Assembly (NCBI GenBank): GCA_024336345.1
Contig: JANFOG010000002.1
Coordinates: 1,116,001-1,180,000, forward strand
Direction of reading: 5' to 3'
From: Mariannaea sp. PMI_226
Lineage: Eukaryota; Ascomycota; Sordariomycetes; Hypocreales; Nectriaceae
DNA: 64,000 nt
The notes under the pieces are model-generated. The model was not told where the DNA came from. It saw only the letters and a program-made list of their open reading frames with translations, and ran no database searches. Positions 24,007 through 34,061 of the stretch are shown here, one piece after another; the stretch's first letter is position 1, and the number at the start of each line of letters is the position of its first letter. The position numbers and the translations under genes are program-made.

Positions 24007-24056
24007 GGCATACTGTAATTATGTACGAAGTATGGAGTACATAATTACGTAGTGCC
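24007..24056. repeat. hairpin with 12-bp perfect core arms
   Basis: GTAATTATGTAC at 24015-24026 and GTACATAATTAC at 24037-24048 are perfect inverted copies around a 10-base loop. Extending outwards to 20-base arms keeps 16 of 20 positions paired (GGCA at the outer left, TGCC at the outer right). Confidence 0.8.
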
Positions 24057-24772
24057 GAGGGATGATTCGGACGTAACTTCACCTATTCCATCTCCGCTCA
24101 GCTCGAGATTCCCAGCTACCGAATCCTGACTAGACTGCTCTGCAGTGCACCAAGTCAAGCTCCCCTACCCACGCATCTGTTGTCTGGGCCTGCACTGTAA
24201 TCACCCCTTACCCTTCCAGTCTCTCTGGTCGCAAAAACTGCCGCCAGCCACACTGCTAAAACTGGACAAAGTTCGTTGTACCCACGCAGATTTCCCCCCT
24301 CTCCTCAGGCGAACCATTGTCTCCTCACAGCTGTCAACCGCAACGCCTTGTGCTACCGCCTAAGACAGTGCAAGTGCACTTCAGTTCAACTACCTTGACC
24401 GCTCATCCATCCCGCTCAGTTGGCCGCTCTCTCATCTCGGTCCCAGTCTCAGAGTCTCTTTTTCTATTCATATGATCTAGCACGTGAAAGGAAAGGTATC
24501 TTGCCATTGTGTCTCACTCTCGACACAATTTATGCTGCGTGAGGCGCGGCAACTATTGCACCTCCCTTTCCGTTTGCCCCGCTTTAGCTCCGCGCTCACA
24601 CATCGAAGAGTCCGGTAACTACTCCGTACACGGTGGGCAGGGCCTGCTTCGAATCTAACCCATCTCTTCTCCAACGGGAACCCGGAGCGTGGGGGAGTGA
24701 AGAAGGAAGAGGGCCTTCCCCTCGTCAAACCGTGGCACAAGCACCGGGCGGTGAGCGACCAAAGCGTAGGCC

Positions 24773-26763
24773 ATGGTTGGTGTGCCGCGAAGCAGTGGAT
24801 GCCATCTCTGTCGGAAGCGCAAGGTCAAGTGCGATGAGGCACGGCCGACGTGCGGCAACTGTACCAGGTACGGCGCTGCGTGTCCAGGCTATGATCGCAA
24901 CTTCAAGTTCGTGGCTGGCAAGCACCAGATTCGCCAACGAGGCAGAGGTCCCAGCAATGTTGGCCGGGAGGAGAGCGTCAGCTCTGATGACTCCCTCTCT
25001 GGTCTCCCAACCCTGATTTTCAAGCTGGACCAGGTTGTTGTCACCGCAGTGCCTCGTCTCGGCCCTCCCGTTGCACCTCCGATAGGTCGTTTGTTGCAGC
25101 CCTTGAGAGGCCATGTCATCTATCAGATGGCAGAGAACTTCTGCCCTTCTGCTCCCCCGGATATGCTTAGTCTATTCCAATGGCTTAAGCCCGACAATTT
25201 AGGCTCACAGGCTCTTCTCGACGGTGCAATAGCATCATTGTCGTTACATTTATCTGGAAAGGAGACATCCAACCCTCTCCTAGTCGCACAGAGCCGCACA
25301 ATATACGGGAAGTCCCTTGTTGAGCTCCAAGTAGCCTTGAGTCATCCCTCGAGGTGGAGTTCCTCGGAAACGCTCTTTGCTGCAATTCTACTTTGTTACT
25401 TTGAGGTAGGTAGTTCTTGGCCCTCTCTCTCCTATTTCACCTCTTGCCATCGTGAGTGATAACTGACCACAATGATCCAACCAGCTATTTGCGGGGACTA
25501 GTTCCCCAGATACTTGGCTCCAACATGCTAAGGGCATTGGGGTCCTGATGGAACGGCGTGGTCCCGCGGCGCACGCTGAAGGATGGGACGCAGCTATGTT
25601 GCTGTCATTTCGCTCAATTCTCGTACGTTTGCATTTCCTGTTTACTATAATGTTGAGTTGTGTGTCGATGCTACTGCTCTGGCGTAGAACTGCGCTCTCG
25701 AGTTGGAGTGACACGGAAGGCTACGATCCAGGGTCAAACATGTTGGCCACAAGGGCTTGTTACCGGTAACCGAGTGGTTATGGGGAAAAGAAGGCCTTCA
25801 TGTGCTACTCGAGATCTCAATACTGTTCTCGGCGATATCAATGGAGAAGCGGATATCTCGCAATTCGCGTTCCCTGCCACTGGAACACAGCAAATCGTAT
25901 TATCTTCTTAATTTCTGGTGGATGCTGGCTATGAGTATTGGGAGCTGGGATGCCGAAGGTTACCTTGGTTACGACCCTGAGTCGTTTTATTACTTTTGCA
26001 ATGTTCCTTTCAACGGACTGGGCTAACTTCCTATCGCTACCAGATGATGAGTGACATGTTCTTCCCCCAGGAGAAGGACGGCTTCCTGTCTAGACCTGAA
26101 TGGAGACCCATTATGTGCGACCGGGGGAGATGCCTCGTCCACCCAGCCGGTACTTCTGCTGAAGCCATCTCCACTGTTGATGGCTTTTTCTTGCGACTTG
26201 TAGATGTACCAGGTATACTCAAATGGGGATACATGGTTCGGGAGGCGAAGAAAGCGGGCATATCCGTGGACCCTGCACGACTTGGACCGCTCGCTCAGGC
26301 TGCGGCCGCCCATTACACGAGCTTCAAGAAATGGTACGACGAAGAGTTCACCTCCCTTCCGTACGTACATTCTACCGAAGGCCTGCCTGCCGGCCCTTCT
26401 ACTGCGCTACACGCGACAATACTCGAATTCGAGCACCCATGGGCTGGCGCCATGAACATGAGCTATTGGGCATCGATGCTGATACTTCAAGAGACGCTGG
26501 CTCAGTGTGGGACTCCAGTGCCCGATTCGGACGCGGCACAGCAAGATCTTGTGTCCAAGATTCTTCGGAGCGTTGAGTCCGTCAGCCAGGGCGTGATGGG
26601 TCCCTACCGGGTTGGATATTCGCTTCGGATCGCCTACGAGTTTGCCAGTGCTGAAGCTCAGTTATGGATAGGCAGGATGCTCGACCAATTTTCGAAGAAG
26701 TATGCGGCTACGGATAGACACACTTATCCAGCACCAAGAGAAGACTCAGGGGGGTTTGTCTGA
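24773..26763 (+). CDS. Zn(II)2Cys6 fungal transcription factor
   Basis: Exons 24773-25405, 25485-25622 and 26044-26763; 496 aa. ATG at 24773 lies in the favourable context GCCATGG. The zinc cluster has six cysteines (10, 13, 20, 27, 30, 37; spacing 2-6-6-2-6) with CRKRKVKCDEARPTCGNC, so it should bind DNA with two Zn ions. The middle and C-terminal parts match the fungal specific transcription factor type (YFELFAGTS, WLQHAKGIG, MERRGP, then MMSDMFFP and FLSRPEWR). Introns are 79 nt (GTAGGT...CCAG) and 421 nt (GTACGT...GCTAAC...CCAG); both are phase 0. The second is far longer than others in the window and the exon model around it is the weakest point. Targets unknown; no biosynthetic cluster adjoins. 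Confidence 0.85.
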
Positions 26764-27318
26764 GAAACAATCTGACTGAGGGACGAACTGGTCCTCAAGT
26801 ATTGGGTCCTGATGGGTCCTCGCCATCTTGAAGAAACTTCGGGCTCGAAGAAAGATGAACGGTTCATCGTTAGTACGAGATATGCTCGCTCTGGTTGCAA
26901 GGTAGGCAAGATAAAGTCACTGGCGCATACACTTTCTCAGCATATAGACTGTCGTTGTAATTGGCTGATGCAGTTACTTTGAGCGCAGGTTCTATGCTAC
27001 ATCTGAAGATGACCATCCTCTTCGAGGATAACCCGAGCGGAGCGTCAAATTGTGAAGCCGAACCTATATCATGTCATGTTATCCTGTCAAGATGCCCCAG
27101 GTTTAACTGAGCCCCCCCCCCCCCCCCCCCTCCCCAAAAGAAAAAAAAAAAAAGGCTTGGATACAAATGGCAAATGTATTAGGCATCATGACAGAGAAAG
27201 GTTTTTGCGGATGACTCAAAGCTCGGCGAGGATGAGGACGGGGATGCGAGTTCCCCGCTCTGCCTTCTTAGGCACAACTCCCGCCCTGGCACTTCAACAG
27301 TCAAACTTCAAAGATTGG
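26764..27318. other. intergenic with C/A mononucleotide tracts
   Basis: 3' flank of the Zn2Cys6 gene and 5' flank of the first tRNA-Lys. C19 at 27112-27130 is closely followed by a poly-A run to about 27154. No gene seen. Confidence 0.6.
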
Positions 27319-27405
27319 GCCCGGCTAGCTCAATCGGAAGAGCGTGAGACTCTTATGAGTACACAGATAATCTCAAGGTTGTGGGTTCGAGCCCCACGTT
27401 GGGCT
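27319..27405 (+). tRNA. tRNA-Lys (CTT), copy 1, with a 14-nt intron
   Basis: The acceptor GCCCGGC pairs with GTTGGGC (two G:U pairs). D stem GCTC/GAGC, anticodon stem TGAGA/TCTCA with loop CTCTTAA, T arm GTGGG-TTCGAGC-CCCAC. A 14-base intron at 27356-27369 interrupts after A37, the canonical eukaryotic site. Boxes A (TAGCTCAATCGG) and B (GGTTCGAGCC) are intact and a T6 run follows about 20 bases downstream. Confidence 0.95.
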
Positions 27406-27516
27406 ATTCCTATACAAAGTTTCTTTTTTGCTCATTTTTTGGACTACCGCGAAAGGGATCGTCCGGCCTTATTGCCGTCAACATCTGGCCGGAGCTCCAA
27501 CAAACACACGATTGAG

Positions 27517-27603
27517 GCCCGGCTAGCTCAATCGGAAGAGCGTGAGACTCTTACGAGTACACAGATCATCTCAAGGTTGTGGGTTCGAGCCCCACGTTGG
27601 GCT
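27517..27603 (+). tRNA. tRNA-Lys (CTT), copy 2, with a 14-nt intron
   Basis: The mature sequence is identical to copy 1, 198 bases upstream. The intron (27554-27567) differs only at its first and last base (C...C instead of T...A). The 3' flank shares ATTCCTATA before diverging and has a T7-8 terminator. Confidence 0.95.
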
Positions 27604-28308
27604 ATTCCTATAAAATAACTTCTTTTTTTGCAGAGTCTATCTGCTAAATCTTTTTTTTTTTTCTTCAACTTTCTTCCTTGTTTGTCATGGCGGTTGTCGG
27701 AAGCCAGCGGGCACAGCAGCTAGGCATACATGTTTTGCGTGTCACAACTTAGGCTTCATCCCATTGGGAACCTTGACAGCTGGCGTTGCTCTGATCTCCG
27801 TGAAATCTCCATCGTGATCTGAAGCACCATACATTGCGCTGTGATTCCTCGAACTGGCTTTCATCTTCCATTATCTCCAAGTCGATTGTCGTAAACAGAA
27901 TACTTGTAAGCTGTGGAAGATGATGACATATAGGCAGCAACCCTGTTCCCACCCCTAAATATGTTGTACAGCAGCAGAAAGAAAAAGAACACCCGATTTT
28001 TGGTATTCCTTTAATTCTAACATATCATTCGGGCACCTCTTGATCTGTGATTTGTTGAACTGGATTGAGCTCATTTTCCTACCATATCTTGCATATTTAA
28101 TCCCCAATGGGGTATCCTGCGGCTGTTTGCGGAGCAAGAACTGTCTAGCAGATATCTCAACTGAGGTGAAGAGTAAAACCATACGAGTTCAAATTTCAAC
28201 CTAGCTCCCGCCCTGTTGGAACATACACAGTCCATATTCACACACTAAGATCAACCAGTGGATTGCGTGCTGCAGATATTGGGCACCTGTGATCAGATTC
28301 CATCCCTT
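27604..28308. other. intergenic
   Basis: T-rich just after the tRNA, otherwise unremarkable. Short frames on the minus strand are not convincing. Confidence 0.55.
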
Positions 28309-28920
28309 CTACCAACACGGGCAATGGATTTTGTCTCCCTTGGTTCCCCGACCATAACTTTTCCTCCATTCCTTCATATGAACCCACGCCCCCTTATCGT
28401 CGCCGCAGGTGTGGTTAAAGATCGTCTCGGCAGCATATAATTCCTCAAGCGGACAAGGATTCATGAAACCGAACCACTTGCAACTGCACACCCAAACAGC
28501 AACCGTACCGTTGGTCGCCCACTGACCAAAGTACCTGTGTACTCTGCGCCCACGATCGCATTCCCAGTACATGAGCTGCTTAGCTTGCCAATGCTCATCG
28601 GGGTCTAGAGGAGCTCGACTCTCGGTGCAGCCTTGGCTGGATACCGGGATCTCAATCGGTGGGGTGGAGTGGTGGTCGTAGACGAGGGGCTCTATGTCCT
28701 GGAAACTTCGTTTCTGGGAGAGAAGAGTAGGGGATTTGTTGCCTCCTATTGCCTCGCTACCCTCTATACGTTCGAATTTTGGTCTGGTCATAAATTCATC
28801 GTGTTTATCAAAGTAGATTCCATAAACCCCATGTTCTAGACTGCTAGGAATTGCCCACTCGAAGCTCAGAACAGTAGACGCCCCAAGGAGGCCAGTGAAA
28901 ATGAATCCTGATGGCTGCAT
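28309..28920 (-). CDS. predicted secreted cysteine-containing protein, effector-like
   Basis: Single exon, 203 aa, ATG at 28920 and TAG at 28309. The first about 20 residues (MQPSGFIFTGLLGASTVLS) look like a signal peptide: short N region, hydrophobic core, small residues before the likely cleavage site. The mature part has eight cysteines, an even number suited to disulphides, several clustered near the end (WVCSCKWFG, NPCPLEE, NHTCGDD, IHCPCW), and one N-glycosylation sequon in ATNGTV. No transmembrane segment after the signal. I do not recognise a family; small secreted cysteine proteins of fungi often act outside the cell, but this is inference. It adjoins an AT-rich patch. Confidence 0.65.
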   Translation of the reverse strand: MQPSGFIFTGLLGASTVLSFEWAIPSSLEHGVYGIYFDKHDEFMTRPKFERIEGSEAIGGNKSPTLLSQKRSFQDIEPLVYDHHSTPPIEIPVSSQGCTESRAPLDPDEHWQAKQLMYWECDRGRRVHRYFGQWATNGTVAVWVCSCKWFGFMNPCPLEELYAAETIFNHTCGDDKGAWVHMKEWRKSYGRGTKGDKIHCPCW

Positions 28921-31900
28921 GGAGTGTTGCCAATGAACTTGTGTGTATCGAATTAGAGATGGGCCTTGAAAGAACTATCGAGAATTATTTACGTGAAGCG
29001 TCGGGGTCGCAAAACTGCACGTCTCCTGAAATACCCCTTTGGCTAGAGAGTTTTCTCAAATCATTGTTTTCATTTCCAAAAAAAAAATATGAAAATTTTA
29101 GAAAATCTAAGAAAAAAGTATAATTAAATTAAAACTTTTCTGAAAAGTAGTCTATGCCAAAGTTTTCTGTCCATTCACGACCTCTCAACAATCACAACAT
29201 GCAGTATACCAAGCTGGCTCATTACTTGACCTTCAGCGTGCATGGTGTATAATTCTTCTACCGGAAGTCATAGGCAGCGGTCTCACTTCCAATTAGTACA
29301 GAATCAAATAAAATATATTTAGATTTTTTTTTCTTGCAATAGATAGACCGTGATTACATCGTAAAGCCAAGAACATTATTTAAATTTAGATACAAGATTG
29401 GATAAGGGAGTCAAGCCTCATGATGTAAGAGAGCGTTCATGGTCTAGGGCCACGAGACGGCAGCACCCGCTGTCTCCCAAGACACTGACGCAATCGGTCC
29501 CCGAAAATGCAACTTCAACGTTACATGCGGCAGCAATTTCGACTCAAGCCATTATTCGTCGGCGCCGGTTTGAAAAACGATCTGAAAGCCACTGCCGTCA
29601 ACGCGGCTGGTGGACTAGGCTCAGAATAGCGAGAGGCGCTCAACGGACGAACCGTTAAGTCTTCTGCTTAAAATAGCTTTTGTCTTGTCTCAAGTGGCTT
29701 GATTTAGTGTTTTCGGTATTGAAAGACGTTAAACTCCCCAAATCTACCAAAAAAAAAAGGAGGTCAGACGGAAATATCCCATGACTTGTACGAGTTGACG
29801 TGGCCCAGGTGCTTTGCTTGACTCACGTCGAAAGCGTGTATGAGTTATTAGAAGAGAATGCCAAGGTCTCGACCAAGTCGCACATAAGATCCCATACATA
29901 TCACAGAGCAAACGTTCCATGGATGGTCAATTGCACAGTTTGAGTAACTCAGCATACTATTTTCGAGAGACATGTGGTTCAACACCACAGCAAAAGAAAA
30001 AAAAAAGAGGCCAGGGAATAAACAGTTTAGCCATGCAGAAATAAAAGGAACCCATGAGCAGCCCTCTCTAATAAACATCCCAAGCTTCTACAGCAACGCC
30101 ACATGAAAGTCGTGAGAAGTGTAAGAGGTTCTACTTGTATGCTATTTTCGTATTCAGCGGTTTCTTTTCTTCCGAAAAGCAACGAGGCCGGCTCGGCCAT
30201 TTGGGGAATCAAGATTCGGTGGCGGAGAAAGTCGACACCTCCTGGCTGACATGCATTGATGAGTGGAGCTCCTCGTCTGCACTGCTAACTAACACAACAC
30301 ATTGCAGCAAAGGACACCTGCACCGGCTGTCGCTCATTCTCATGCTCTTACTCATTAAGTTAGTTGATGACTGCGTCGGTGGGCAGCAGAGCATGCATTC
30401 CATCTGCAGTCATACATTCGCGAGCTCAGCATGAGGCCAGATTTGACTTGGTGCCTAATGTAAATAACCCTTTTCTGGTCCTACCGCAATACGGAAATGT
30501 CTCAAGGTTGCCCTATTTTCGGGTCACCACATCCGATGTGAGGTACTTCTGTAAAGACTTTGCACGTACTGGGGAATCATGATCGTCGGCGAAATTCCTT
30601 ACCCAAATTATCTTGAAAAATAATAATAATAACAACAACAAAAGTATAGCGTGTTTTTTATTTTAATTTTATTCCATGAGACGTCATCTCACCCTCTTGG
30701 AGAAACGAAACAGCGGCTTGGGCCGTGGAGATTCCCCGGGGAGGCGACAACGCGTGACCGCCTTTCTTACAACTAGGTCCGCTTGGCAATGAGAACCGGC
30801 TGGTAGCGTGCGAACCTTGTGGAGATTCTAGCCTGGTGCAAGTAGGTTGGGACTCTTGTAACCCAACAGCAGCGACGTAGTGTGTGTGTTTGTGCTGCAC
30901 ATGCAGCTGCTCTGCTGCACGTACAAAAAGATTGGTACGGGGAAGATAAGCTCTTGCATTGGTGGACTTCGGTCTGGCCGTCTATGGTGGACTTGGCGGG
31001 GCCGTCAGCCTTCCGGCCACCAGCGCCTCCGTTGTGCGGGCAAGCGGGTTGCGAGGCGCCTGGGGGGGCCGATCTCTCCACACTGACCTACCCTACCTGT
31101 GGTACTGTGCCAAGTGCTTTCTTTATTTCGCTGCCTGGTGCCTAATGTTCCTAGCCTGTCTTGATCCAAATGGCTTCTAGAGAAGTTCCATGACCGATTT
31201 GGGGGTGGATGCGCCGCTCTTGAGTGCTGATTGGCCCCTCCTGGCGGCCATCTTGGCAACCAAGAGCACTCACTGCCGTGGTGCCGTGTCTCCGACTCCG
31301 ATGCGTCATGGCCGAAATGGGCAAGGGTTGGGTTGCGCCCGGCTTACGCTTGTCGTGACCAGGCCAAATGCTGCACCTGGTACGGGAGTACGTAGTAAGT
31401 GCTAGTCTAGCTCACCAAGTGAAAGCCGTCAACTGGGTTGGTGGTGTTACATTGCGATTTGGATGGTCGGATGGCGTCGTGCCCGAGTGTGATTGTCGGG
31501 CGGGGATGGAGTGGAATGAAAGCAGGCAGGTCATCCATTGCCAATCATAGGCTTTCAGCCGCACAATGTCAATGGCATTTAAGAATGCGTGATATCACCC
31601 CCCAGGAGAATTACGACTTCTTCTCATTATTCTTCTCACCGTCAAGTCTATTCATCAGTACCATCAATCAATTAATCGTTTCCCATAGCGAGCGAGTCTA
31701 CCCTCGTTCCATAAGCCGTGCCAGTACATCAACAACAAGGCGTCTTTTATTCAGTTCATCCCCTTGTGACGACACTCTCGACAGCTCATAGTTTATTATT
31801 TGAGCTTCAACTTCAGCTACATCGCCCAAGAAAGAAAGAAAAGAGAAGAGAGAGGGAGAGAAATTGAACCGGATTCCAGAACGCAACACAGCACCAAGAG

Positions 31901-31923
31901 ACCACCACTTCATCAATAACATC
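28921..31923. other. 3-kb region without a supported gene
   Basis: 29.04-29.40 kb is conspicuously AT-rich with A/T runs. 30.7-31.5 kb is GC-richer and carries overlapping frames on both strands but no recognisable domain. The right end is the promoter of the small gene at 31924. Confidence 0.55.
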
Positions 31924-32304
31924 ATGCATCAATCCAATGCCTCCTCTGCGCCGCAACCAATTGACTCTCGGCGCACTTCGGCCACCTCTTCCTTGGACGG
32001 CGGGAGCTACTTTGACTCCCCCACCATGATGGACGGAAAGGTAAGCATCTCCCAGGCCCCGGCATGCACACAGCACCGTGCAGGTCTGACAAGAAAACAG
32101 CGACGCATCAACTCATACTCAAGCGACGTGTCCATTCCCACCATTGACTCTGCTCCTTCATCCCCGCCAAAATCATCACACTTCTTTATCAAGCCTACCG
32201 CCACCGTCAACAGATATACGACATGTGGCCGTCACACTGATCAGCTTCTCTTCGGTGGACCCTCCTTGACAGAATTGGCTCGCTCTTTCATCAGAAGAAA
32301 TTGA
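31924..32304 (+). CDS. small conserved-looking protein of unknown function
   Basis: Exons 31924-32040 and 32101-32304 encode 106 aa. The 60-nt intron has good signals (GTAAGC, CTGAC, ACAG) and is a multiple of three without a stop, so unspliced transcript would give a 126-aa version. The sequence is Ser/Pro-rich with ordered-looking blocks (MMDGK then RRINSYSSDVSIPTIDSAP, and GRHTDQLLFGGPSLTELA near the end), plus basic SFIRRN at the C-terminus. It resembles short regulatory or phospho-proteins in style, but I recognise no family and propose no role. An ATG 60 bases upstream in the same frame (31864) is an alternative start. Confidence 0.6.
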   Translation: MHQSNASSAPQPIDSRRTSATSSLDGGSYFDSPTMMDGKVSISQAPACTQHRAGLTRKQRRINSYSSDVSIPTIDSAPSSPPKSSHFFIKPTATVNRYTTCGRHTDQLLFGGPSLTELARSFIRRN

Positions 32305-34061
32305 ATGCGCAGCCATAGTTTATGATATTCAGCCCTGCGTGTCATTGTTTTTTTTTTATCTTTCTTTATTTCTGTTTTGTGGCTTGCTGTCGCATTGCAT
32401 GTCATCCCTGTTCATCAATTTGTACAACGTTGCTGAGACAAGGTTTGGAGAGGCGGAATCGGAAACGAGGGAGTGTTTTCTTACCCTGGAGATGGGTGCG
32501 GGAACTGGCAGGATTCGGTTCATGTGAAAATGATTATTGTACAACAGCACCAGTAATGTTTTTTTAACGAGTCCATGAAGATTACGAATATAAACCAATT
32601 AAAATCAATCTGGCGGGCGTATTTTGAAGCAGAAGAAACAAACATGATCAATTTTCTACTAACGGGGATGGAGCGACTTGCAGATCCTCCTCAGCTGGCT
32701 ATGGTCCAACCTTCAGGCCATGCCGCAGCCTAGAGCAGCCAAGAGAAAATGAAGCCTGCCTGACTCGTCATCTGTCACGCAAGCAGCTCGTCAAGTGATG
32801 TCGTTAAGGTTGACATGGCAGAACCTTGGAGCTTGTGGATGTTCTAGACTGGCCCTTGTCAATCAGCCAAGCCCAATAGCCGGGAATCGGCAGCGAGACT
32901 ACGTGGACGTTGTTAGTTGGCACAAATATTTTGGCCGATGCGCCGTTTTCATTCCAGCCGCCGGGAGAAAGAAGGCCCGAGAAGTTGATGCCTGACAGAT
33001 AGACCAGCCTTTGGGGTAAGGCAACAAGGAACCGAAGCGTGGATCTAGCATCAGTCCAACATTTCAGTGGGACTCACACATGCGACGTGCCCGTCAACTT
33101 CAGCCCTACGGAAGCTTGCACTTGAGCCGCAATCTTGGAGCTCGTGGTGACGACATAGAGAAAAACCTGGGGGTGAGCTCGATGAGCTTCGAGGATGAGG
33201 GAAAAGAGTCGACATGAAAATCGAATTGCCGGTGCAGGCGGCGCGGCGGGCAAAAGATATATGCATCAGACATGACATTTGATTAGATATAATCTGAAAA
33301 CGGGCATAAAAAATGCGAATGGGGTCGTTGAAAAGTCGTTTGCCGTCGAAATCGTCGTTGTCCAGAAAATAGAAAGCAATTAAACGATCGAAATGAGGCT
33401 TGTTTGCGCGTTGCAAATCATGGCCTGGTCCCCTCTTTACGCAGGTCGAAACGGTGGGCTGGGGCCGTGTTGCCTGGAAAAACGCCCGGGCCACCCTTGT
33501 TTTTCTCAGCGATTTTCGCGCTAACTGCACGTGAGGCGCAACCCCCCAACTCTCTGACTGGTCCTAGACGTTCAGCACTCGCGAACAGAACGCGCAAATC
33601 AAGACTGGTTTTTCACCATCCTTCTATCTGACGGAGCCCATACCATCTGTCATCGGTGAGGCCGCAAGAACAACCTGCAGAGCCATTTCGACAAAATCAC
33701 CCTCCCTCTCTGGCCATTTTCGCGCCCGTTTTTGCGCGTCTTGTAAGCCCAGAAGCTCAAGTGCGACTAACCCAATCCCATGCACAGCTCTTTGTGATAT
33801 CGTGCACTACTACCTCATCGAGGTCAAGAGGTAAGTCTTTTGTCACAGAACGAAAGCGTGCCAACCATCATGCATCCTCGCTGTTCATATTATTGCTTCA
33901 TTGACTCCGCTACGACCCAACGCGTCTGAGAATGATGCAGTACTGATATCCTCTGCTGTTCCTAGACCTCCTCTCGCCCCGAACGCCCTGCCGTCCGTGC
34001 GGTTACTCAAGATCGCAATCCCAACGAGGTCGTCATCGACTCCCATTAGACTGTCGCCGAG
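32305..34061. other. intergenic, 5' flank of the Yta7-type gene
   Basis: No gene recognised. An in-frame TAG lies 15 bases before the Yta7 ATG, and the region probably includes its promoter and leader. Confidence 0.55.

Larger units (their letters stand above)
16031..24772. other. 8.7-kb region without a supported protein gene
   Basis: Upstream of the BNI4-like gene, about 16.6-17.2 kb is purine-rich on this strand, so pyrimidine-rich on the BNI4 strand as in long fungal promoters or 5' leaders. The rest holds short simple repeats, A/T mononucleotide runs, hairpins (listed separately) and scattered TACGTA/GTACGGAGTA-like words. Many short frames overlap on both strands; none shows a recognisable domain. 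The last few hundred bases before 24773 are the promoter of the Zn2Cys6 gene. Confidence 0.6.

Noticed and set aside
27112..27156. Poly-C then poly-A tract as a retroelement tail
   Set aside because: No element body, target duplication or reverse-transcriptase fragment is next to it; slippage is a simpler explanation.
24773..28920. Secondary-metabolite cluster around the Zn2Cys6 regulator
   Set aside because: No synthase, tailoring enzyme or transporter lies beside it, only tRNAs and a small secreted protein.
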